A stretch of 64,000 bases of DNA from Takashimella koratensis (taxonomy: Eukaryota; Basidiomycota; Tremellomycetes; Trichosporonales; Tetragoniomycetaceae): assembly GCA_003116875.1 (NCBI GenBank), contig BCKT01000004.1, positions 642,201 to 706,200 on the forward strand, read 5' to 3'. A program made the translations under genes and the position numbers. Below are positions 1 through 10,812 of the stretch, one piece after another (positions within the stretch are counted from its first letter, which is position 1; the number at the start of each line of letters is the position of its first letter). Below the pieces are notes generated by a model. The model had not been told where the DNA came from. It searched no databases and saw nothing but the letters and a program-made list of their open reading frames with translations.

Positions 1-1489
1 TCGTCTGCCCAGCTGTTATCTCTCCCCTCTTCAGATCTGGATGTTGCTCTGTCGACTACTTCAGGTTATCAGTTTGCGCTTGGATTTGTCGAGTACCTCA
101 AAACACAACAGATCGCAACCGGCTCGGTCGGCAGAGTTGCGGCAAACCCGGACCAAAGCAAGCATCTGGAAACTGGCACAACCACAATATTGGGTCTCGG
201 GTGCGATTTTGTGGGACTGAGAAGCGAGACATATACCGATACCCGTATCCCTCAGGTGGTGCGTTCAAGTATAATAGATCAAGGCTGAATAACTCAGCAA
301 TTGGGCACACCGAAAGAAGATGCTCTTCGACGAGATTTGACGATCAACGCACTGTTCTATAATGTTCACAGCCGGGAAATCGAAGATCACACAGGTCGAG
401 GTCTTTCAGACCTGGCTTTGAAAATTGCTCGCACGCCGCTTGCCGCTCGCCAGACTTTTTTGGACGATCCATTGCGTGTACTGCGCTGTGTTCGATTCGC
501 CAGCAGGTTCGATCTATCAATTGATGGAGCGGCATCTGAAGCAATCAGAGATCCAGACATCCAGGTTTGTGCGATGATATGGCTGCTGCTAATGGAACAG
601 GCGGCTCTCCAAAGCAAGGTTTCAAAAGAGCGCATCGGCATCGAGATCACCAAGATGACGCACGACAATCCGTTGCTGGCGCTGTCACTCATTGACTCTC
701 TGGGGCTTCATAAATGGATCTTCGCCTGTGCCGTCGACCCTCCCCGACAAGAGTCTCTTGCTTCAGCTCAGATCCTATCGCAATTACTGAAGAGAATATC
801 AGTCGACTCTCCGGTGTCCTTGTGGTTTGCCGCGGCCACCTGCCCGTTCCGAGACCAAACGATTCTGGTGAAGAACAAGCCAGTTCCTGCGGTCTCCTGG
901 ATCATCTCCGACAGTTTGAAGGTGAATACAACCTAAATAATGACAATCGCTGATCATCCAGCTTTCAACCGAATTAAAAACTTCTGTGACGAACCTCTTC
1001 ACGGCTGCGAAACTTCTCGACCCAAATATGAATGATCGCGGCAAACTTGGAATGATGCTTCAGCTGCCCACCGTTCTACCATGGCAACTCTCTATCGTCT
1101 GGGCGATTGTCATGGCAATACTGCCTTCGTGGAAGGGCTCTTGGAATATCGAATCTCAGCAGGTTTTCGACCGCTACATGTCCTTTCGCGATCGAATTGT
1201 CGAATACAACCTTCCCGAGGACTTGATAAAGCCACATCTAGTCGATGTAAGTAAGCAACGACGGCGCAAAAGGTGTTGTCTGCTAACATGTGTCCAGGGA
1301 AAACGCCTCCAGTCTCTACTCAACATCCGTCCCTCTCCGGTGTTCCAGATCATCAAAGAAGCTAGTCGGGAATGGCAGTTCCGAAACCCCCAGGCTACTT
1401 CATCAGAGTGTGAGGCCTGGCTCAGTCAAGCGTGGAAGAATGAGACGCAGCGGGCGGAGTGGGAGCAGATGGCCAAGAAGAAGTCATAA
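1..1489 (+). CDS. CCA1: tRNA CCA nucleotidyltransferase (5'-truncated by window)
   Basis: This enzyme adds or repairs the 3' CCA of tRNAs in nucleus, cytosol and mitochondria. The protein begins before the window. A probable acceptor ends at 34, and exons then read 35-258, 298-564, 601-921, 962-1246 and 1298-1489 in one continuous frame. Visible hallmarks of the class II poly(A) polymerase-like family are the DLDVAL catalytic aspartates near the left edge, the SKHLETGTT block, CDFVGLRSE, GTPKEDALRRDLTINALFYN, and TFLDDPLRVLRCVRFASRF. These follow the order seen in yeast Cca1. The intron at 565-600 is 36 nt, divisible by three and free of stops, but removing it restores the DP-I-x-SKVSKERIG alignment, so I treat it as spliced. 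The gene converges on the YjbQ-family gene 91 bp downstream. Identity is very secure; the N-terminus is not visible. Confidence 0.93.
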
Positions 1490-1580
1490 TTTGTAATACT
1501 TTAGGCTCTGCATTTCAGATCTCCATGCAATATCATTTATGGCCTGGCAAATCAGATTGATTTTCTAGTCCAAACAATGC

Positions 1581-2320
1581 TTACAGAATGGTAGCGACAA
1601 CTTTGCGGCCCTCGCCTCGCCCACCCCAACCAGCTCCACTGTGTCGGAACTCGCAAAGATAGATGCCTTGCCAGGTACCCAGAACAAGTTTCCCCTTTGC
1701 AATAGGCAATGTGATTGAGTTGCCTACAAGTGACGCCTTTGTGTGGGATACGGAATCGCTTCACGTTAGCAAAACTTGTCGCGACTGACACCATACTCGA
1801 GTCCCTCGTCGGTGTGCTCCCACGCAAGGGACTCCGGAACGATGTTGTCAAGGCTAAACATGTTGTAAGATACCAAACGATCGCGAGCGACCTACGCCAT
1901 GTCCATATCTGCGTGTTGTGATGGTGAGTTCAAGATACAAAACGCTGCTCGAGAGATTTACCAGTGCGGACAGTTCTAAACCATGGCCAGTGATAGTCAG
2001 CAGCAAGCAAATCAATCCCGCTTCTGCAGAGGCAGGCGATGATAGGCAGATGACATTTACGGGTCACAGTTCTCATTGATCTGCGGTACGCACATTAGCT
2101 ACTGTTAGCTACCTCTGCAGGCACTTACGCTCAAACCAGCCGACGTATGCAAGCACGAGAGAGTGAAAATCCCAATGTCAACACCTTTGAGCCCCTCTTG
2201 GCAAGCGCTGACCACCTCGCTCGTCACGAGATGAATGCCCTTTTTGTTTGGAGGAAGCTGACTAATGTGTCAGCTGGCTTGGATCTCACTCGGTACTCAC
2301 AATGTCTTTTGCCAGGGCAT
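1581..2320 (-). CDS. YjbQ/UPF0047-family protein (seven exons)
   Basis: This is a small protein of about 140 residues of the YjbQ (UPF0047) family. Bacterial members have been reported with thiamine-phosphate synthase-like activity; the eukaryotic role is not settled. It has no long open frame and was assembled from exons (minus strand) 2301-2320, 2129-2261, 2061-2080, 1962-1975, 1896-1908, 1797-1853 and 1581-1758. Junctions keep frame throughout, and the product begins MPWQKTF. It carries the family blocks [39 protein letters not shown] and [16 protein letters not shown]. The His of HTSAG, the Asn/Glu of INEN and the HxDEG histidine match the conserved metal-site residues of the family. Four exons are only 13-20 nt long. 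The start at 2320 gives a full-length N-terminus. Family assignment is strong; biochemical function is open. Confidence 0.87.
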
Positions 2321-2939
2321 GATCTCGACGTTGAGAGGTGTGGTGCGGGCGGGTTTGTGGTTATGAAGAGAGAAAGAACAATGTCAACTAATTTACGTCA
2401 CTGACTTACCTCGGCGATGACATGTGATAACGGGGGACTGTTGATAGCACAGCTGTCGTCGTTGCGAGCAAGACATTAACCCTGGTCTGGGTCGCGTTTT
2501 GTTCGGGGTGTGCCCATTTCCGCATAGATCGCATAGGGCTTGGCGCTTTCTTGGCGCCCCATGCTACCCATCTGCACACTCATAAGAGCTTAGGAGAACT
2601 TTTGTTTGCCAACCATTGGTTGGTTCCACATGATTTTCTCAACCAATGGCGGGCGTTTTCCAGTCATAGTAGGAGTGACCATCGAGCGGCAGAACGACCC
2701 ATCGAGGGTTGACAATGACTCTGTGCGGTCTTCCTCCTCATTGCTGTAACGTTGTGCATTCCTCTGGACGGGCTACGGACTCAAGTCCAATGTGCCGTGT
2801 TCATTTCCCGGACTTCATTCATGTGGGTTGTTATATACGAAGCCCCGAAATCGATGCCAGAATCAACCAATGCTGGCAGATCCCATTATTGTATATAGCA
2901 ATTTTGTGCAAGGTTGGTCCGGCCGTATGCATCGAGGTC

Positions 2940-4350
2940 AAAAGCAATGCAGCAATAGGGAAAAGAGAGGAGACAACGCGGAAACAGTAAAAAAAAAAAC
3001 ACCAGGTGGTGTGCTTTGGAGTTTATGGGGGAGAGCACTACTCAAAGCACTACTCCGACAAGGAGAAAGAAGGTAGTGAAAAAAGAAACAAGCAGCTTTC
3101 AACAAAAGGTAAAGAAAGGAAAGAAAAAGCAGATGAGAATAGCAGAACGTCGACAAAATCATCAAGCGGAATGTCGTCAGTCGCAGAAGCATGATTCTAG
3201 CTCAAGGAGTGATGATGGATAATCATTTGCAAAAGCGAAACGCGTCTTTTCCAAGGGATGTTGCATACTATGCTGTAATGTCACTTGCGAGCTTCTGAGA
3301 AATCGCGGAAAGCCAAATTTACGGGTAATACAACCAGCCATCGAAAGAAATAAAATAATTGATTCAAAGCGAGAGTATTAAAGATCATTCAAAGGCGAAG
3401 ATGGCATGCAAAAAAGAGGTAATGTGATAAAGCTTTACTCAGACAGAGCACTACTCCCATATCAAGCAGAGCACTACTCCCATATTAAGCACCACATGAC
3501 CATGCTTGACGACGTTTTTGAGCAGATCGAATAAATCAAAACCCACAAAGCTACCAAAAGCAAATCAATCTCTTCGAACATGTTAGTTATGCGGGTCTCC
3601 ATGAAGTGTTCTCAATCAAGTCGTTACATTTTGATGTCGGAGTCCTAGGGTGCTCTGCCACCTCCCACTTTCACCTCCTTGTTTCACCTTTGTTTCAACC
3701 CCTTAATTTTCACTCTCTACTCGTTTCTCTTAGTCTCTGCTTCTCTGACTCCTCTCTAACTCTCATGCAGCCTGTTATCCGACATTTGAGCGTCCTGTCC
3801 ACCGTCGATTTTGTCGAAGTAGAAGGCGACGTATCAAAGGATAGAACATATGAGATGACGCAAAAGCTATAAAGTATGCCGCCCCGTGGCAAACAACACA
3901 TCAATTAATGCGGCAGAGCACTACTCAGAGCACTACTGCGACAGATTCAAACATGGTTCAAAGCTGGGTCCTCCGAGCTTAACAACGAGGTATGGTCATT
4001 GCTATTGGCTATCGTATGTAATCTATGATGTGGAAGACGTTTTGACACGCGTTCAACGATTGTCAGCCATTGAATGCTCATTATTTCTCTCTGTTTCATT
4101 TCCGAGAATGTGTTGTGACAATTTCTCTATGCGGTATGTGTCAGGGTGGAAGGTGATGCATCAAAGGAGAAGTGAAGAGCGACGACGCGGAAGCCAAACA
4201 AAATACCAGGTGGCAACTAGCACGTGGGTGAGAATAACGGTGGCAGAGCACTATGTTGAATGAAAAAAATAAAAGATCAGGAATTGCATTATTCCGCAAT
4301 CATGAGCTCCATGTCTCACATGAATAAATGATGCATCGAAGGAGGACAGA
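2940..4350 (+). repeat. Diverged dispersed repeats ending in an AGAGCACTACT motif
   Basis: The motif AGAGCACTAC(T) or a close form occurs near 3034 (doubled), 3446 and 3469 (an exact-spaced pair), 3914 (doubled) and 4246 (AGAGCACTATG). Sequence before it is also alike. GACG/ACGCGGAA followed by an ACCAGGTGG segment precedes the motif at about 2977-3040 and again at about 4192-4255. A GATGCATCAAAGG/GACGTATCAAAGG segment starts units near 3831 and 4155, with a fifth partial relic near 4331. Spacing between units is about 330-470 bp. They look like old, decayed copies of one sequence. No terminal inverted repeats or coding capacity were recognised. Confidence 0.55.
3444..3489 (+). repeat. Tandem 23-bp repeat, two copies
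   Basis: Two adjacent 23-bp units, 3444-3466 and 3467-3489, are the same except for one C/T difference. Each begins CAGAGCACTACTCCCATAT. They sit inside the second unit of the larger diverged repeat region, so the motif was amplified locally as well as dispersed. Confidence 0.8.
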
Positions 4351-5595
4351 CATAAAACCACATTGAGGCCATAAAACACACCAAACACACCAAAGATTTT
4401 AGGTCTAAAAGTTGTAGTGGCCGTGCACTCCTCCGTCCAACAAAACAAAATGTATTTGTACCACCGGTGATGAAACATGATTTTAACCTTGAACTAGCTG
4501 TCACTTTTTGGAAGACTCGACGATAATCTAAGAGTCTGCTCTAGACGCTTGGTGGTAATGATGAGTCTGGGTGCAGAGAGCTAGAAAGAGAACAATAGAG
4601 CCACGAAGAACTGGCAATAATTCTAGTGATGACCCCAAGCTAACTACCCACTTGTCAACTTTATGATTGAGAATAGTTATCATTGTTTTCTCGGTTAATC
4701 CGCAAATTGGACATGTCGACAGAAGTAAAATACAACAGGATGTGAAGCGGCGCATGGTTGTCAAAGAGCTACTACTCTGGCCAAACTTACCCCAAACAGG
4801 GATAAAAGAAACAAAGTGATCAAAAGTTGGATTGTCTGCGCTTGAATGCGCACCAAACAGGGACGTGCACTCGTCAGTATAGGTAGTAAATGTTCGACAA
4901 TTAGCTGTCAGCTAGACATTTGTTGCTGAGAAATATTGATCAGAAGTCCGGTATTTGTTGGTGGCATTTATTCCCGAACCGAAAGACAAATGAGTTCATG
5001 CCTTTGTAAGAAAATAAGACAATGATCAGAAGATACAACAATTTTCACTGACTCGCTTGCATTCCCGTTTGCAATCTCTTTTCTCTCTTTTTCACCGCCG
5101 ACCCAATCTGTTTTTTGCAGTTAGTAGGAGCAGCTTGGAATCCTCAATTATGCGGGTGACAGGACGGAAGTAGGAACATGCGAGGGGAAGGGTGCGGATG
5201 GCCTGAGCAGGACGAACTAACTGTTATTTTCTTCTCATTGATCTCATAAAGCAGGTGAGATACAACTCTGCAGCATAAGTTTGAGTAGGGTGTGAGCATC
5301 CGAAGAATGTTAGTGATCTGAAACAAGAAATTCAGCGTGTCACGCAGCAACAGGTTTGAGAAGCAGTTTGTATGGCTGCCATACATGACCTCAGACCTAG
5401 TCCATGTCAACCTATTCAGTGTGATTGCTACGAGACAGAGATATTAATACTGGCAATAAACGACCTTGTCTGTCTTGGTTCAGTCTTTGATACCTATATA
5501 TAGCTGGGCGCTTGGTGGACTACTCGCGAAATCCTATGGTTTGCGTGATGATAGCCATCCTGAACCTGGTTTGAGCGGGCAAGGAAAAGCAGAGA

Positions 5596-5618
5596 GATCA
5601 CGTGATCAAACCCACGTG
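5596..5618. promoter_or_regulatory. Two CACGTG E-box sites upstream of the bZIP gene
   Basis: The 12-bp perfect palindrome GATCACGTGATC lies at 5596-5607, and a second CACGTG core lies at 5613-5618, about 105-125 bp before the bZIP start codon. CACGTG is the classical binding core of bHLH factors such as Cbf1 and of some bZIP factors. Direct regulation is inferred from position only. Confidence 0.55.
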
Positions 5619-5720
5619 ACTTGCGTGTGGTGTGAAATACACATCATTTTCAATCTCTTTGTTGTTGTTCTTTCACTCTTCCCTCATCCATTGTTACAAT
5701 CTCGATCACAGATATCCACC

Positions 5721-6707
5721 ATGGAGGAAACCTTTCTGGACGACTTTGCGCAGCAAAACCACACTTCCAACTACCAATCGGAGAGTGGGCATGATGCGGA
5801 GGATGACGAAGGCAAGGAGGGGCTCGATGGGAACGACGGTGACGACGTGCCCGAACACGAGCTCGAGAAGGGATCTGGACGAGGCAAGGCGACAGGCAAC
5901 CCCTTGTCCGAGGAACAGAGGAAGGAGAAGCAGCGCAATCAGAACCGCAAAGCGGCCGAGCGGAGTAGAAACCGGAAACGGGAGGAGCTGTGAGTGCTCT
6001 GCTTCTGTGGTTCAGCTCCGTATGACTGACACGTTCCTCAGGACAACCCTCGAGATGACGGTTAACAACATCCAAGATGAGAATCAACAATTACGGCTTC
6101 GCCTTGCAGCTTTGCTTGCCAGCAAATCGTCGCCCAAGCAGCAGAAAGGCCCAGTCGAGTTAGAAGCCAACACCGCCAACCCTTCGCCCTCACTGGACCC
6201 ACCGGCCGGCCTCGATTTCTCTCACCTGGCTAAGCTTCAGTCCGATCTCACGGACGCAAAACAATCCCTCTTAGCAAAGGAGGCACTGCTCGCACGGCGA
6301 CGGGACGGTGATGCCGCCCACGAACTCGATGAGCGACGAAGAACTCTTCTCTCTCACCAGACGAAATTGACAATGCTTCAGGCGGAGGTCAAGTCGCTCC
6401 ACGCTGTCCTTGGTCACCTACGCACCGACAAAGATACTCTTGTTCGACGCAAGGAAATTCTGTCTCGGGAGATCGAAGGACGAAAATCGCTTGCTGAGGC
6501 AACAAATGATGTCGATGTGTCCTCCGGAAAGTTGGCAGGAGCTGAAAGGGCGCTCTTGGAGTTGAGGAATTGGCTTGATGGAGCAATCAAGACATGGGAC
6601 CAGGTGAGTCATTCGAGCAAAGGCATCCATCCACAGCACGAGATGAATTATTTGCTAATTGCCGCAAGACTTCATTGTTGCCTGTCCCCGATCGTGCTAC
6701 GAGATGA
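5721..6707 (+). CDS. bZIP transcription factor
   Basis: A predicted nuclear DNA-binding protein of 289 residues, from exons 5721-5989, 6042-6603 and 6669-6707. The first 60 residues are acidic. A basic region follows with the bZIP signature QNRKAAERSRNRKREEL (N-x2-AA-x2-SR). The frame continues across the first intron into leucine-spaced heptads around TTLEMTVNNIQDENQQL, the dimerisation zipper. The C-terminal half has a second long predicted coiled coil rich in Leu, Arg and Glu (about residues 145-260). The start at 5721 sits in a CCACCATGG context; upstream in-frame ATGs precede a pyrimidine-rich leader and seem less likely. Two CACGTG sites lie just upstream. I cannot match it to a named regulator; the second coiled coil is unusual for simple bZIPs. 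Confidence 0.85.
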
Positions 6708-6828
6708 TGAGAGCCGTCTAAAGGTTACATCGAGACGGTTGTGTATGGTAATTGACTTTGGGTTGTTCTCCATGATGAATCTACATACAATGCTGGGTAT
6801 CTTATGCCGAGGAAAGGTGAAATATGTA

Positions 6829-8187
6829 CTACAATTCGAAATAACGCTTTAGTAATTGCCATGTCGCAAATGAAACACTGACAAGACGTCAGCCCATAGT
6901 ATTGTTTCCAGAGAAAAGAGCGTACTCACCTTGTCATTGGGACCACTTTCAAATACCCTATACTGAGGCCGACGTAGAAGCCGCGCCAGCCTCTGGAGGC
7001 GTAAATTGTTTGCACGGCTTGTCTCCAAGTGATACCACCTCCTCCCGCAACGCCACCGACCTGCATGCGGCGTCGCACCACCTCGAACGGATAACTTGCT
7101 GTCTGGCTGACAGCCCCAGCGATAGCGCCGCAAGCAAGGTCGCGTGCCGTTGGCCGCGTGGACAGCCATGGGAAGACTTTGGGGAGGTAGCTTTTTAGTG
7201 TCCCGTAGGTCAAAAACGAAACCCCTGCGTATGGAACCATGCCGATCAACGAAATCGAGAAACCGCGATAGAACGGATACAGAGGCAATGATCGAGTAAA
7301 GCGGGATACACCTTTGGTGCCCGGAAAAGGTTTGTCCGCTTCATGGTAGATGAGACGAATGGCTTCCCGAAGCGAAGTTTTCTCGGATTGTGCTGTCTGG
7401 TAGGCTAGACGGACTCGTAAGAGTTCCAAGGGATAGGTTATAAAAACAGAGATCACGCCTGAGAAGATGATCAGCACTTGGCGCAACAGGAAAAGGCGTA
7501 CCAGAAGTCGCTCCTGCCAAGAAGAATTTGCTGGGGGTAGCTTGCTCTGGCGTGGGTATCAACATCTGCGGAGTGAAAGCTTCAGCGATACGGATCCAGA
7601 CATCTACCACGTTGAGCCCACTTTCTCCATATACTCATAAGCCATAAATTTGACCCCAGCATAAGGGAAGATTCGCAGCAGAGTCGCTGAATGGCCTTGG
7701 AAGAGACCTCGAATACCCGAAGTTTTGTAAATGTCTGCAGTGGCATGAAGCAATCCCATTGGGGTACCTGGAGGCATAAGGACATTATAATGTCTCCAAA
7801 CATACCAGCATACTTGCGAAAGTCTTTATTGGCAGTTTGGAAAAGGATCTTCACACGGTCTAGAGGGGCAATGGACGTTTTGGCCTAGGAAATGTCAGTC
7901 GGCTGAGACTAGCAAGGTGGCAAGGGAGAGGTCCAGCTTACTACACAGCCTGCTATACCTCCAGCAACGCCACTGGTGATAACTGATAATGACGAGAAAG
8001 TCAGTTGAAAAGTCACTACTCCAAGGACTCGCTACCCCTGGGTAAGTAGCAAGGAGTGTCGATGCCTGAACCTACCATAGTCCCAACTTTGCCTGTCCGA
8101 TTTGGCTCGCAATCGACTTTGTCGCCAGGCGGCCTGGACTCTGGCTATGAGAGCCCTGCTTGAGCCCGCTTCGTGCGCGTCCGTCAT
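6829..8187 (-). CDS. LEU5: Mitochondrial carrier, Leu5/SLC25A16 (coenzyme A carrier) type
   Basis: An inner-mitochondrial-membrane solute carrier of the MCF family. The three carrier signatures are visible in order: [16 protein letters not shown] and YPFEVVRRR, each following the P-x-D/E-x-x-K/R rule. The spacing, including the long insert between repeats 2 and 3, and the AGxxSGVISVFxTYPLE-type block resemble fungal Leu5 and human SLC25A16, linked to CoA transport. Exons on the minus strand run from 8187 to a stop at 6829. Clear introns include 7983-8075, the one ending before 7896 and the one near 7446-7490. The splice junction near 7525-7605 is uncertain, because I had to pick an acceptor inside a region with several AGs. 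The start at 8187 (MTDAHEAG) is preferred over an in-frame ATG at 8352. Substrate is inferred from resemblance only. Confidence 0.8.
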
Positions 8188-8412
8188 GTGGGTGCGAGCG
8201 AACGTCGAAGATACCGCGGCGGGGGTGCAGTGGGAGAGGCTAGCGGTGAGGAATGGACCAAGACAGGGATGAGCCGAAATCGCAAATCGCAAATCGCGGG
8301 CATGCTGTTGGGCGGCAACTGCTGGGTTGGGGCGGAATGACGTGGCAGTCAATCATGCGGCCCTTATCACTCGACGCATGCATCATCATCGTTCACGCGT
8401 CAGTGTCTCTAG

Positions 8413-8462
8413 ACCACCACCACCACTTCCACCACCACCACCACCACCACCACCACCACCAT
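8413..8462 (+). repeat. (CCA)n trinucleotide tract abutting the RPN7 start codon
   Basis: A nearly pure CCA tract occupies the leader of RPN7 and runs directly into its ATG at 8461. It is out of frame with any upstream ATG that could extend the protein, so it is read as untranslated. Slippage here would change leader length but not the protein. Confidence 0.85.
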
Positions 8463-9905
8463 GGCAGACGACAGCGTGCCCCTCCCCTACCCCAACCTCA
8501 AGGTCCCCCAATGGTACCATCAGATTGTCCATGTCAACAGGCTCGCCAGCCAAGCTTCGACGTCTTTCTGGGCCGCCGTCGAGGCAGACCGTGAGTTCCA
8601 AACTCATACTCCTAGTCCTGTCTTAACGTCCTAAACGCATCTCTCTGATCTCTCTCAGACATGGCACCCTACGTCCGCAGCTTGTCTTTGGAACCCCCTC
8701 GGCCCGATCTGCTCTCTGAACTGGATAGCAAGAACTCAGCTGAGCTCGATGAACTTGATGCCAAGCTCAAGGTAGCCGAGGAGAACGAGGGCGACAGCGA
8801 GGTTTCAGAATTGTTGCGATCAAAGGCCATGTACCTCTGCCGGATCGGTGACAAGGTATGAGACACTCCCCAGGTTCATCTTACCAATGCTGACTGAATC
8901 TGCAGGAGAAGGCCGTGCCAGCTTTGGAGACTGCGTTGGAAAAGACTGCAGGGATTGGAGCTCGGATCGACCTCGTGTTGGCGATGGTCCGAGTGGGCTT
9001 CTTCTCGTCCGACGTCCCTCTCATAATCAGCAGCATGTCGCGGGCTTCCGAGTAAGTACATCGAATCTCGCATTTGCTGAATCTCTAGTCTCATTGACGC
9101 TGGGGGTGATTGGGATCGACGCAATCGGCTGAAAGTCTACCGGGCATTGCACAATCTTTCCGTGCGAGACTTCAAAGAGGCGGCTAGCCTTCTGATCGAT
9201 TCGCTATCCACGTTCACCGCGTCTGAGTTGATGGAATACGAAGAGTTTGTGGGCTTGACAGTTCTCGCAGCAGCACTTGGGTGTGACCGGAAAGGAATCA
9301 AGACCAAGGTGCGTGTCTTATCTGAACTCTAAGAACCGACTTGCTAAAACCACCCTCAGATCATTTCGAGCTCGGAAGTCACTGGCGTCTCATCGACAAT
9401 ACCTCGCCTAATCTCGATGACGGAGACTCTCTACAAGTCAAACTACGCCGAATTCTTCCTTGCGCTTGCGGAAGTTGAACAGCAATATCTCATTCCCAAC
9501 CCAATCCTTGCCCCGCACGCCGGCTTCTTCGTCAGAGAGATGCGCATCAAAGCGTATCAACAATTGCTCGAGAGCTACCGCAGTTTGACGATGGAGAGGA
9601 TGTGTCGATCGTTTGGAGTCAGCGAGGCGTTCATGGATAAGTGAGTGTCATCGGTCTGATATGTGACTAACTGTCAGGGATCTGTCTCGGTTCATTGCCA
9701 GTGGCAGACTGGCGTGCACCATCGACAAAGTCAGCGGGGTCATCACCACGGACAAGCTGTCAACGCAGAACAAGACGGCAATTTACGAACAATTTATCAA
9801 ACAAGGCGACCTTCTTCTCAGCGGTGAGTCTTGTATTGTTTCGACTGTGGTTCTTGTCCTAACAGAGAGTCAGACATGCACAAGCTGCACCGCGTTGTCG
9901 GGTAG
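8461..9905 (+). CDS. RPN7: 26S proteasome regulatory subunit Rpn7 (PSMD6)
   Basis: A subunit of the 19S lid that helps hold the lid to the base; it contains TPR-like helices and a C-terminal PCI domain. Seven exons were resolved: 8461-8590, 8659-8855, 8906-9051, 9089-9308, 9360-9640, 9678-9823 and 9874-9905, all in phase. The product is about 380 residues, normal for the family. Family blocks seen include the N-terminal PxxKVPQWxHxI segment, the EKAVPALETALEKT repeat, RNRLKVYRALH, the PHAGFFVREMRIKAYxQLLESYRSLTM region, and the PCI tail SRFIASGRLACTIDKVSG...FIKQGDLLLSDMHKL. It diverges from the mitochondrial carrier gene over about 270 bp. Identification is secure. Confidence 0.96.
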
Positions 9906-10320
9906 GAAGTGGTCGGACCAGGGAAATTGCGACGACAATGACCGTTCATTCCTCATCTGTGTATCTATCGACTCGCGCGTCCTTGATTAGTGGACGGGCC
10001 AAGCAAGGGCACCAGGATGAGTAGTGTCTGGTCTTTCTTTGTGAGATGTAGAACAATACTGGCGTAGCATGAATGCATAGGTGTCACACATGACGCTGGA
10101 CCACTGGACTGGAACGGTGTTGACTATGTATGTGGGGGCGGAAATAAAGAAACCCCTTAGTGAATGGTGCATGACTGATTTTTTCCGAGTTGACCACTTT
10201 TCTATCCTCATCCTCATCCTCTCTCGTCTCTCGACTACCAGCCACGGTTATCACGCACCTGATCTTCCTCTCCTCACCCGCATCTCCTCCCGGTGATATC
10301 GACAGTGATAGGGATCAACG
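9906..10320. other. Intergenic: RPN7 3' end and uS14m promoter
   Basis: This 415-bp stretch lies between two plus-strand genes. I see no coding frame with family resemblance. The part before 10321 is C/T-rich like other leaders here. Confidence 0.7.
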
Positions 10321-10744
10321 ATGGGAGGTAGCGCTTGGCTTCTTCGAGACCTCCGGAAACGTGTGTCGGCAGAGCAGCTCGAAGTTCAACGGCGTGCCTA
10401 CCTCTTTGTCGCACGCAACACTACTCTTCCCGCGCAAATCCGTCACAAGGCTCAATTGGGTCTCAACGCTCTCAATGACGGAGAAGGTCGAATGGGGGCA
10501 GTGAAGAATCGATGTGTTGAGACTGGGAGAGGTCGTGGTGAGTTTCTTTTCGTGGAATTGATGGGGGTCTCAAGCTCATCCTCTCCTCAGGTGTCATGTC
10601 AAAATTTGGCCTGTGTCGCGTACGTCCAGCCTCTAGTTCTCCAACTATTAGCGTGGTACTTCCTCTGACAAACTGTGACAGTACCAATTCCGACTACAGG
10701 CACTCAAGGGACAACTTCCGGGAGTGCACAAAGCGTCCTGGTAA
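10321..10744 (+). CDS. MRP2: Mitochondrial small-subunit ribosomal protein uS14m
   Basis: A component of the mitoribosomal small subunit (yeast Mrp2, human MRPS14), 102 residues from exons 10321-10537, 10591-10619 and 10682-10744. The uS14 signatures are plain: RNTTLPAQIRHKAQLGLNAL, the KNRCVETGRGRGV stretch with only one of the bacterial Zn-site cysteines, FGLCRYQFR, and the C-terminal GVHKASW with the universally kept SW end. The middle exon is only 29 nt. The ATG at 10321 gives a normal-length N-terminus. It converges on the PIN-like transporter with a 68-bp gap. Confidence 0.95.
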
Positions 10745-10812
10745 CTCTGTCAAGCCATCACGATTTTGCATGTTGTAATATATCGGTCTGGTATCACTTG
10801 TCCGTCCGCTCC

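Larger units (their letters stand above)
2321..5720. other. 3.4-kb stretch without a recognisable gene
   Basis: I find no spliced or unspliced frame here that resembles a known protein. All frames are short and base composition is visibly richer in A and T than in flanking genes. The left end should hold the promoter of the YjbQ-family gene; CCAAT/ATTGG boxes lie around 2610-2650. The right end should hold the bZIP promoter. The middle carries the GCAGAGCACTACTC-type repeats listed separately. A degenerate mobile element or a non-coding transcript unit are both possible. Confidence 0.6.

Noticed and set aside
8253..8594. Open frame with a polyhistidine run over the CCA tract
   Set aside because: It is out of frame with RPN7 and arises from translating the CCA repeat.
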